Shown piece by piece: positions 1-5,169 of a stretch of DNA of 9,103 bases; position 1 is the stretch's first letter, and each line of letters opens with the position of its first letter. Under the pieces are notes generated by a model. It saw nothing but the letters and a program-made list of their open reading frames with translations, did not search any database and was not told where the DNA came from. The DNA lies in NCBI GenBank assembly GCA_031269405.1, contig JAISZE010000034.1:1-9103 (forward strand). The letters are read 5' to 3'. Origin of the DNA: Treponema sp. (GTDB taxonomy: Bacteria > Spirochaetota > Spirochaetia > Treponematales > Breznakiellaceae). The position numbers and the translations under genes are program-made.

Positions 1-66
1 CCCCCCCCCCCCCCCCACCCCCCCCGCCCGCCCCCCCGCCCCCGCGCCCCCCCCCCCCCCCCCCCC
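1..66. other. Near-homopolymer C tract at contig edge (probable artefact)
   Basis: Sixty of the first 66 bases are C; the exceptions are A17, G26, G30, G38, G44 and G46. The change to ordinary mixed sequence at 67 is abrupt. Read on the minus strand this is a poly-G run just downstream of the ABC ATPase gene. Two-colour sequencing instruments call poly-G when signal is lost, so a read-end error carried into the contig edge is the simplest explanation. A real G/C tract cannot be excluded. No gene should be called here. Confidence 0.8.
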
Positions 67-70
67 AACA

Positions 71-77
71 CCCCTCC
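71..77 (-). promoter_or_regulatory. Possible ribosome binding site of the next minus-strand gene
   Basis: Directly after the TGA of the ABC ATPase gene the minus strand reads GGAGGGG, a Shine-Dalgarno-like sequence. OppD-type genes are usually followed by the paired ATPase gene (oppF/dppF), so this could be its ribosome binding site. The expected start codon is lost in the homopolymer tract. The purine run could also be the beginning of that artefact. Confidence 0.3.
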
Positions 78-83
78 GTATGC

Positions 84-1082
84 TCATTCGTTTCCTCCCT
101 GGGCATAGAGGTGGCACGATACCATGTGATCCCCGGCGGTAACAGGCTCCGGCTTTTTCACATCGCAGAGTCCCGCTATTTTTTTTCCGCACCGTTCCGC
201 ATAAGCGCAGCCCTGAGGCACCGTATACGCCCCCGGAACCGTTCCCTTGATATAGCTGAGCTTGACCCCTTTCGGGTCCGTCACCTGGGGCACTGAGCGG
301 AGCAGATCCCTGGTATAAGGGTGAAGGGGGTTCTTAAGGACTTCGCCGGTAGAAGCGTATTCGATAATATAGCCCAAGTACATCACTGCCACTATGTCGC
401 AGGTTTCGGCGATAATGCCGAAGTTATGATTAATCATCAGCATGGACATGCCGTATTCCTGCTGGAGATCTTTGAGAAGATTGAGAATTTGGGCCTGGAC
501 GGTTACATCCAGGGATGTGGTCGGTTCGTCGGCAATAAGGAGCCTGGGATGGGCCGCCACAGCCATGGCTATCATGGCCCGCTGCCTCATGCCCCCGGAA
601 AGCTGGTAGGGGTATTCATCAATGCGTTCTTCAGGCTTGGCGATTCCCACTTTGCGGAGCAGGCCGATCACATAGTCCCTCCACCCGGTTTTGGGCAGAT
701 CCGTATGGAGCCGGACCGCTTCGGTTATCTGATTACCGATGGTATAAACAGGACAAAAAGAGGTCATAGGCTCCTGAAAGATCATGGCCATCTCTTTTCC
801 GTGCACCAGGGCGGTGCGCCGGTCCTTTTTGTCCAGTTTGGTCACGTCAAACACCCCCTCCGGGGCGTTATACATAATGGAACCTGACTCAACCCAGCCG
901 TTATCCGGCAGAAGCTGCATCATGGCATTGGCGGAGACGCTCTTGCCACAGCCCGATTCGCCGACAATCCCCATGGTTTTGCCGGCTTCTATGTCGTAAT
1001 TGACGCCGTTCACCGCATACACGATTCCTTCATCAGTTCTGAACCGTACATGAAGATCCCGCACTTCTACCAGGTTTTCCAT
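84..1082 (-). CDS. Oligopeptide/dipeptide-type ABC transporter ATP-binding protein (OppD/DppD family)
   Basis: This 332-residue cytoplasmic ATPase belongs to the peptide/nickel class of ABC importers and would power uptake with a partner ATPase, two permeases and a binding protein, none of them in the window. The motifs are complete: Walker A GESGCGKS (41-48), Q-loop Q103, signature LSGGMRQ (161-167), Walker B LLIADE (181-186) and H-loop H219. The C-terminal oligopeptide extension starts at NPLHPY (251-256) and has four cysteines (C292, C298, C306, C323) spaced C-x5-C-x7-C-x16-C. Equivalent cysteines hold an iron-sulfur cluster in some homologues. Length is normal for the family. The ATG at 1080-1082 has no Shine-Dalgarno but lies 7 nt after a good -10 box, so the mRNA may be leaderless. 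Some members of this class import oligosaccharides, so a sugar role beside the glycosidase operon is possible but unproven. The family call is secure; the substrate is unknown. Confidence 0.95.
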   Translation of the reverse strand: MENLVEVRDLHVRFRTDEGIVYAVNGVNYDIEAGKTMGIVGESGCGKSVSANAMMQLLPDNGWVESGSIMYNAPEGVFDVTKLDKKDRRTALVHGKEMAMIFQEPMTSFCPVYTIGNQITEAVRLHTDLPKTGWRDYVIGLLRKVGIAKPEERIDEYPYQLSGGMRQRAMIAMAVAAHPRLLIADEPTTSLDVTVQAQILNLLKDLQQEYGMSMLMINHNFGIIAETCDIVAVMYLGYIIEYASTGEVLKNPLHPYTRDLLRSVPQVTDPKGVKLSYIKGTVPGAYTVPQGCAYAERCGKKIAGLCDVKKPEPVTAGDHMVSCHLYAQGGNE

Positions 1083-1154
1083 TATTGTTATTGTATCATG
1101 CCATTTTTTGAGCTGTCAAGAGAAATTTTAAAAAAGTTACGGTTTTTCTTGACA
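1064..1154. repeat. Diverged direct repeat, copy A (promoter plus start of the ABC ATPase gene)
   Basis: This stretch matches 2545-2636 in the same orientation. By hand alignment the first 61 bases differ at 6 positions. An AT-rich part of about 18 bases aligns poorly with one indel, and the final 12 bases (TTTTTCTTGACA) are identical. The repeat covers the first codons of the ATPase gene (MENLVE), its -10 and -35 boxes, and a plus-strand TTGACA at 1149-1154. In copy B that last hexamer is the -35 of lacI, but here it has no gene to drive. This suggests copy A derives from the lacI control region. Confidence 0.85.
1090..1119 (-). promoter_or_regulatory. Sigma-70-type promoter of the ABC ATPase gene, leaderless geometry
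   Basis: On the minus strand a perfect -35 TTGACA (1114-1119) is followed by an 18-bp spacer and -10 TACAAT (1090-1095). Only 7 nt (1083-1089) separate the -10 from the ATG, so transcription should begin at or within a base or two of the A of the start codon. The matching promoter at 2571-2600 has -10 TACGAT and an AACGTT operator core in this 7-nt gap. Here the gap reads AACAATA, so the operator is lost. Confidence 0.7.
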
Positions 1155-1199
1155 AAATCATAGGAGTCGCCCTCGCGCTCCACAGACACGCCTCCTTCC

Positions 1200-2255
1200 T
1201 TACATGTGATTTCTGACATACGCAATAAGCTCATCCGCCTCCTGGGGGGTATTTGCCCATGTTGAAAAATAGAGCAGCCTGGGATCCAGTTCCTTAAAGC
1301 GGGCTTTGATTTCATCAGGGTACCAGTCGTAGAGCCAGAGCCGCTTCCCGGCCTTCTGGATTTTTTTGAGCAGGGCCATCCATTCTATGGTCCGCTTCTG
1401 CCCGGCGCCGGGAACCCATTGGATCGCGTCTATGGATTTTATGGCCAGGATTTCGTCAAGGTGGGCCAGAGCGCCTATGCCGTCATAGTGGTACACGTTG
1501 TGTTTTAGGCACGAGGCCTCGTACTCCAGGGCGGGAACCACAAAACGGCGGCACATTTCCGGGCTGATCATGAGGGAAAAATCGCACTGCAATGTCGCAA
1601 ACTTTCCTTCGCTGTAGGTAGGAGCCCATCCTATATAGCTGTTCTTATCCATGTCCCCTGCCTCCGCCACGGCGTCCACCACCTGGGGAAACAGGGGCAG
1701 GATCTTTGCCAGCACCCTCTCTACCCTGTCGGGGTCATCGGCCAGATCAAAACAGAGATTCTCGGAACCCCGGGCGGCCATGATGGCGTCTATATTGCTG
1801 TGGAGATCCAGCATGGAAATAAAAAAACGGCCCCCGGCGAATTCCCGGGCGGTCCTAACAAAGTCAAGGATCTTCGCGAAATACCCGCCCGGAGACATAT
1901 CCAGCCGGACATCAGCCTCGGTATAATCATCATTCCAAAAAGGATGCACCCAGGAGGTGGCAGCCTCTTCGCTGTACTCAATTGTTCCGCCCAAAAACGC
2001 GGCGAACTGATCCGGCCCCAGACTGCACTCGTAGCAGGGCAGGGCCTCGCCTGCGTAATAGGTGTTTTCCATGTTAAAGGCAAACCGTTCCAGGGCGTCC
2101 CGGTAATTTCCCGACTCCGCCCCGTACAGGTAAGGAAGGGATACTCGTTTATCAGTCAGGGGAGCGGTTACGCTTATCAAGGGCCGGTCGATAAGCTCAC
2201 CTTCCCAAAAAGTCTTAAAGTACTGTTTTTTCCGGTCAAAATCCGCGATATTCAT
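1200..2255 (-). CDS. UroD-fold (uroporphyrinogen decarboxylase-like) protein of unknown reaction
   Basis: This 351-residue protein resembles the UroD/methyl-corrinoid methyltransferase superfamily (TIM barrel), in a branch often annotated only as uroporphyrinogen decarboxylase family protein. Recognisable pieces are the N-terminal FWEGELIDRPLISV (15-28), a central DLHSNIDAI segment, HYDGIGALAHLD from H256 and the following IQWVPGAGQ. Haem UroD is unlikely because no other haem genes are present. The zinc-binding His-x-Cys of corrinoid:CoM methyltransferases is HYD here, so that metal site is not intact in the usual form. No corrinoid protein gene is seen. I chose the ATG at 2253-2255 because AGGAG (2260-2264) precedes it; the frame stays open upstream to 2369 without a better site. 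It is preceded by its own candidate promoter and flanked by the diverged direct repeats. Substrate and cofactor are unknown. Confidence 0.85.
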   Translation of the reverse strand: MNIADFDRKKQYFKTFWEGELIDRPLISVTAPLTDKRVSLPYLYGAESGNYRDALERFAFNMENTYYAGEALPCYECSLGPDQFAAFLGGTIEYSEEAATSWVHPFWNDDYTEADVRLDMSPGGYFAKILDFVRTAREFAGGRFFISMLDLHSNIDAIMAARGSENLCFDLADDPDRVERVLAKILPLFPQVVDAVAEAGDMDKNSYIGWAPTYSEGKFATLQCDFSLMISPEMCRRFVVPALEYEASCLKHNVYHYDGIGALAHLDEILAIKSIDAIQWVPGAGQKRTIEWMALLKKIQKAGKRLWLYDWYPDEIKARFKELDPRLLYFSTWANTPQEADELIAYVRNHM

Positions 2256-2289
2256 AGCGCTCCTATCTTTTTGCTCCATGAAAAAAATA

Positions 2290-2317
2290 TTTATACAGGC
2301 ATACGCCTGCATTTCAC
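2290..2317 (-). promoter_or_regulatory. Candidate promoter of the UroD-like gene
   Basis: On the minus strand GTGAAA (2312-2317, 4 of 6 matches to the -35 consensus), a 16-bp spacer and TATAAA (2290-2295, 5 of 6 for -10) predict a start near 2283. The resulting leader of about 28 nt contains the AGGAG site at 2260-2264. The stop codon of the short frame 2291-2563 overlaps this -10. Confidence 0.45.
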
Positions 2318-2563
2318 GGAATAATCGCAGAAATAATCCCGCTTCAGGGCCGACGGACTGCCCTTCCACCGCCCGGCGAAGGAGACGGCAGCACCGCCAA
2401 GACTGCCCAGGCCCTCCACGATACCCCAGCGGCCCGGACCATGACGAAATTCTTGATCCGGGGGATTACATCCGCCTTTTTGGGACTTTTTAGCCTGATT
2501 CCTGAGGATGGAACGCTGCATCAGATCGTTGATAGTTCTGCCGGCTTCTACCAGGTTTTCCAT
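2291..2563 (-). pseudogene. Doubtful 90-codon frame starting like the ABC ATPase (MENLVE); possible gene remnant
   Basis: This frame starts with the same six residues as the ABC ATPase (MENLVE) because its first codons lie in repeat copy B. It then diverges completely, and I recognise no domain. It contains a Gly/Ala-rich stretch (GSLGGAAVSFAG) and basic residues, with no clear signal peptide or membrane helix. It has a well-formed minus-strand promoter and a LacI-type operator at its start, an ATG with no Shine-Dalgarno, and a TAA at 2291-2293 inside the next promoter. It could be the scar of a gene whose body was lost or moved when the region was duplicated, or a real small protein. This is also the only content I see in the roughly 300 bp between the UroD-like gene and the operators. 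Confidence 0.35.
2296..2309. promoter_or_regulatory. 14-bp near-palindrome in the UroD-like gene's promoter spacer
   Basis: CAGGCATACGCCTG matches its own reverse complement at 12 of 14 positions and fills most of the 16-bp spacer between the proposed -35 and -10 boxes. That is a classic place for a repressor or MerR-type activator to bind. It does not resemble the AACGTTA sites, so a different regulator would be involved. A chance GC-rich palindrome is possible. Confidence 0.35.
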
Positions 2564-2574
2564 TAACGTTATCG
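2560..2574. promoter_or_regulatory. Putative LacI-family operator O1
   Basis: CCATTAACGTTATCG contains the perfect palindrome TAACGTTA (2564-2571) with a central CG, as is usual for LacI-family operators. The 15 bases are identical to O2 at 2683-2697. It overlaps the predicted start of the minus-strand promoter. The adjacent lacI-type gene is the likely owner, by proximity. Confidence 0.65.
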
Positions 2575-2600
2575 TATCATGCCATTTTTTAAGTTGTCAA
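2571..2600 (-). promoter_or_regulatory. Minus-strand promoter opposite lacI, leaderless geometry
   Basis: TTGACA (2595-2600), an 18-bp spacer and TACGAT (2571-2576) face left. The ATG of the short frame follows 7 nt after the -10, with the operator core AACGTT (2565-2570) filling that gap. This is the same geometry as the ABC ATPase promoter. A repressor bound at the operator would sit on the transcription start. Confidence 0.6.
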
Positions 2601-2630
2601 GGGAATTTTTTCATTTTTGAAAGATTTTTC

Positions 2631-2659
2631 TTGACACTTTTTGATTTTTCAGGCTTAAT
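2631..2659 (+). promoter_or_regulatory. Promoter of the lacI-isomerase-glycosidase operon
   Basis: A perfect -35 TTGACA (2631-2636), a 17-bp spacer and CTTAAT (2654-2659, 4 of 6) predict a start near 2666. O2 and O3 lie downstream of that start and O1 lies upstream on the opposite promoter. The operon would therefore be both repressed and autoregulated by its first gene product. Confidence 0.6.
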
Positions 2660-2682
2660 AATGAGGTATTGTCCTGTTGTTC

Positions 2683-2697
2683 CCATTAACGTTATCG
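2683..2697. promoter_or_regulatory. Putative LacI-family operator O2
   Basis: This is an exact second copy of the O1 15-mer, with TAACGTTA at 2687-2694. It lies just downstream of the predicted lacI transcription start (about 2666), where a bound repressor would block the regulator-isomerase-glycosidase transcript. The next bases form a separate 10-bp palindrome, CGGTATACCG (2696-2705). Confidence 0.65.
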
Positions 2698-2711
2698 GTA
2701 TACCGGGTTTT

Positions 2712-2723
2712 TTAAACGTTACC
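2712..2723. promoter_or_regulatory. Putative LacI-family operator O3 (weaker)
   Basis: The core AACGTTA (2715-2721) repeats the O1/O2 core, but the left flank is AAA instead of TTA. Its centre is 27 bp from that of O2 and 150 bp from that of O1. It lies in the 5' untranslated region of lacI and could work with O2 or by looping to O1. Confidence 0.5.
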
Positions 2724-2749
2724 ATAGAAATGAGGTTAAAGAGGCAAAA

Positions 2750-3736
2750 TTGCAAAAACGTGTAAAGCTCAAGGACATCGCCGAAAAGACCGGCTTTACT
2801 ATCAATACCGTCTCCAGGGCGCTCAAGGGCAAGAGCGATATTTCGGATGAGACCAAGAAAACCGTCAACAAGGCCGCTGAGGAGATGGGTTACATACGGG
2901 ATTTCGCCGCCAGTTCCATGCGTTCCGGCCAGACCAATACCATCGCCGTAATAGTCGGCGATATTGCCAACCCCTTCTTCGGCTCCCTGGTACGGGACAT
3001 TGAAGTAAACGTCAAGAAGTCGGGGCTTACGGTTATTATCTACAATGCAAGTGAAAATTCAGAGCAGGAACAAGAGGCGATTCTTTCGGCCTACAGCAGG
3101 AAAGTTGACGGCATTATCATCTGCCCTGTCCAGGAAAACACCGGCAATATCAGGCTGATACAAAAACTGTCGGTTCCCTTTGTTCTGGTGGGCAGGTACT
3201 TCAAAAACCTAAAGGTTGATACGGTGCACTGGGATGACCTGAAGGCCGGCGAGCTTGCGGCGGGCTATCTGCTTGACCGAGGCCATGTGAATATCCTCTA
3301 CATAGGCGCCCCGCTTTACATCTCAAGCGGCAGGGACAGGCTTCAGGGTTACCGGAACGCTTTTAAAAAGCGGAATATGCCGGTCAAAGAAGAAATGATT
3401 CAGATTACCAGCGCCATGGAAGGCAGGACCAGAGACGCTATTATCAACATACTCGAAAACGGACCGTCTTTCACCGCGGTAATGGCCCACAGCGACCTTA
3501 TGGCTTATGAAGTCCTCTACGCCCTGCGGGGCCGCCATACTCATATCGAAGTAATCGGCTGCGATGATATTCAGGGCAAGCTCATGCTCCCCTTAAGCTT
3601 TCCCAGCATCGGCTCCCTGGATGACGAAGCCCGAATCTGCGTAGAACTGCTGTTAAACCGGATCAACAGCAAAAATAACGGCAAACCAAAACTGGTTGTT
3701 TTGGATGTAGAACTTACCAATATTCAGCCCCGCTGA
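2750..3736 (+). CDS. LacI-family transcriptional regulator
   Basis: This is a 328-residue DNA-binding repressor or activator of the LacI/GalR family, near the usual family length. The N-terminal helix-turn-helix is unmistakable at about 6-25 (KLKDIAEKTGF then TINTVSRALKG). A hinge follows around 50-60, and from about residue 64 (IAVIVGDIANPFFG) comes a periplasmic-binding-protein-like effector domain containing VIGCDDI, equivalent to the family's G-x-D-D-I. The TTG at 2750 is the best start: an AGAGG ribosome binding site (2740-2744) lies 5 nt before it and the protein then begins at the normal family position. It heads the operon, with a 23-bp gap to the isomerase-like gene. Three AACGTTA-type sites lie in its upstream region, so it probably controls itself, the two downstream genes and the opposing promoter. 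The effector cannot be read from the sequence; a sugar or sugar phosphate released by the operon is the natural guess. Confidence 0.95.
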   Translation: MQKRVKLKDIAEKTGFTINTVSRALKGKSDISDETKKTVNKAAEEMGYIRDFAASSMRSGQTNTIAVIVGDIANPFFGSLVRDIEVNVKKSGLTVIIYNASENSEQEQEAILSAYSRKVDGIIICPVQENTGNIRLIQKLSVPFVLVGRYFKNLKVDTVHWDDLKAGELAAGYLLDRGHVNILYIGAPLYISSGRDRLQGYRNAFKKRNMPVKEEMIQITSAMEGRTRDAIINILENGPSFTAVMAHSDLMAYEVLYALRGRHTHIEVIGCDDIQGKLMLPLSFPSIGSLDDEARICVELLLNRINSKNNGKPKLVVLDVELTNIQPR

Positions 3737-3742
3737 TTAACT

Positions 3743-3750
3743 AAGGAGAG
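3743..3750 (+). promoter_or_regulatory. Ribosome binding site of the isomerase-like gene
   Basis: AAGGAGAG ends 9 nt before the ATG at 3760 and fixes the start. It lies in the short gap after the lacI stop, which supports co-transcription. Confidence 0.8.
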
Positions 3751-3759
3751 AATTGTATT

Positions 3760-5154
3760 ATGGAAAAGATCACCTTTGCGCTGTTCTTCGGAAACCGGGG
3801 ATTCTTCCCCGGGGAACTTATTGCGGATGCCCGGAAGGAACTCACCCGGGCTGTCGAAGCCGCCGGCTACGGGTACATCCTTATGGATGAAGGAGCCACC
3901 CGTTACGGCGCGGTGGAAACCAGAGAGGAGGGCCGGAAGTACGCGGCCTTCCTCAAGGCCAACGCGGGGAAGTACCAGGGGGTTATCCTCTGTATGCCCA
4001 ACTTCAGCGACGAGAACGGCGCCCAGGCGGCCCTTTCGGACGCGGGGGTTCCCATCCTGGTTCAGGCTTACCGGGACATGCCGGGGAAGCTGGATTTTGC
4101 CCACCGCCGGGATTCCATGTGCGGCAAATTTGCCATGTGTAACGTGCTGCGCCAGTGCGGTATCAAATACACCATCATCCCGCCTTTTACGGTCGATCCG
4201 GGCGAAGCGGTCTTTAAGGAACATATTGAAGCCTTTGCAGGGATCTGCCGTACCGCGGCGGGAATGAAACGGACCAATATCGGCGCCATCGGGGCCCGGA
4301 CCACGGCCTTCAAGACCGTCCGGGTGGACGAGATCGGCCTGCAAAACCACGGCGTTAATATAGAAAGCTTTGATCTTTCTTCTATTTTTAGGCTGATGAA
4401 TGACGCACCGGCGGATCGCATTGCGGCCAAAAAGAAAAAGCTGCTTGAAATCACGGAATTCAAGCATCCCGAGGCCAAGCTGGATTCCATTGCCCGTTTC
4501 GGCGTAACGGTGGATAAACTCATTGAGGAATACGATCTCCACGCCGTGGCCATACGCTGCTGGGACGAACTGGAACTTGCCTACGGCGTAGCGCCCTGCC
4601 TCATCCTCTGCGAGCTAAACGAGCGGGGTATCGCCGCGGCCTGCGAGGTAGATGTCTCTAACGCGGTGTTCATGCGGGCCCTTACCCTGGCGAGCGGGAG
4701 GCCTGTGGCATTATTGGACATCAACAACAACTTCGGCATGGATGATACTAAGAGCATCCTTTTCCACTGCGGGCCTGTTCCCATTTCCCTGCTTAAGGCC
4801 AAAGGTACTACAGAAGAACATCTGATGTTCAAAAAGAGCTACGGTCCCGGCAGCGGGGTTGGAATCAACAAGGGCGAGTTCCGCACCGGCCTGGACATTA
4901 CCTTCGGCAGCGCCAAAACCGAAAACGGCAAAATATGTACGTTTCTTGGCGAAGGCCGCCTGACCAGTGACGATATCGAAAAAGAATTTTTCGGCGTAGG
5001 TGTAGTTATGGAGCATCCCCGGATGCAGGAAATTGCAGAGTACATAGGCCGGGAAGGTTACCGCCACCACATGAGCCTGACGGAAGGCAAAACCGCCTGG
5101 GCCGTACGGGAAGCGTTGGTCAATTACCTTGGCTATGAAGTACATTCATTTTAG
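3760..5154 (+). CDS. L-fucose/L-arabinose isomerase-like protein
   Basis: The 464-residue product resembles the L-fucose/L-arabinose isomerase fold: metal-dependent cytoplasmic enzymes that interconvert aldoses and ketoses. It is near the size of arabinose isomerase and shorter than classical fucose isomerase (about 590). Visible hallmarks are an N-terminal Rossmann-like part (VILCMPNFSDENGAQ about 75-89), RCWDELE with E270, CEVDV with E296 and D298, and a C-terminal YRHHMSLTEG with H436 and H437. In the family a Glu and an Asp or Glu plus a His bind the metal, and I infer these residues do so here. The ATG at 3760 follows a strong ribosome binding site. The gene sits between the regulator and the glycosidase, so the likely substrate is the sugar the glycosidase releases. 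The sequence does not say whether that is fucose, arabinose or a modified sugar, and no kinase or aldolase is nearby. The family is clear; the exact reaction is not. Confidence 0.85.
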   Translation: MEKITFALFFGNRGFFPGELIADARKELTRAVEAAGYGYILMDEGATRYGAVETREEGRKYAAFLKANAGKYQGVILCMPNFSDENGAQAALSDAGVPILVQAYRDMPGKLDFAHRRDSMCGKFAMCNVLRQCGIKYTIIPPFTVDPGEAVFKEHIEAFAGICRTAAGMKRTNIGAIGARTTAFKTVRVDEIGLQNHGVNIESFDLSSIFRLMNDAPADRIAAKKKKLLEITEFKHPEAKLDSIARFGVTVDKLIEEYDLHAVAIRCWDELELAYGVAPCLILCELNERGIAAACEVDVSNAVFMRALTLASGRPVALLDINNNFGMDDTKSILFHCGPVPISLLKAKGTTEEHLMFKKSYGPGSGVGINKGEFRTGLDITFGSAKTENGKICTFLGEGRLTSDDIEKEFFGVGVVMEHPRMQEIAEYIGREGYRHHMSLTEGKTAWAVREALVNYLGYEVHSF

Positions 5155-5158
5155 GATT

Positions 5159-5164
5159 AGGAGG
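5159..5164 (+). promoter_or_regulatory. Ribosome binding site of the glycosidase gene
   Basis: A perfect AGGAGG lies 5 nt before the ATG at 5170, in the 15-bp gap after the isomerase-like gene. This indicates tight translational coupling and co-transcription. Confidence 0.85.
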
Positions 5165-5169
5165 TTTCT

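Larger units (their letters stand above)
2545..2636. repeat. Diverged direct repeat, copy B (lacI-proximal, operator intact)
   Basis: This is the partner of 1064-1154. It keeps TAACGTTA at 2564-2571, where copy A has an altered sequence. It is the functional-looking bidirectional control region: a minus-strand promoter (2571-2600) and the plus-strand -35 of lacI (2631-2636) both lie in it. Confidence 0.85.

Noticed and set aside
2256..2369. Longer version of the UroD-like protein starting at 2369 or at the ATG at 2277-2279
   Set aside because: The extra 38 residues look unlike the family, and neither start has a ribosome binding site. The 2369 start also lies upstream of the likely promoter. 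The ATG at 2255 has AGGAG before it.
1083..2563. The repeat-flanked UroD-like segment as an insertion sequence or transposon
   Set aside because: There is no transposase or integrase, no terminal inverted repeats and no short target duplication. The flanking repeats are promoter copies, so ordinary duplication or recombination explains them better.
2696..2705. Palindrome CGGTATACCG followed by T-rich sequence, as a possible terminator or attenuator before lacI
   Set aside because: It has no loop bases to form a hairpin and the T-run is interrupted by GGG. It is more simply part of the operator region.
3724..4542. A 272-codon open frame on the minus strand, opposite the isomerase-like gene
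   Set aside because: It is fully antisense to a gene with clear family motifs and a strong ribosome binding site. Its translation is low-complexity in style with no recognisable domain. Such frames are common opposite GC-rich coding DNA.
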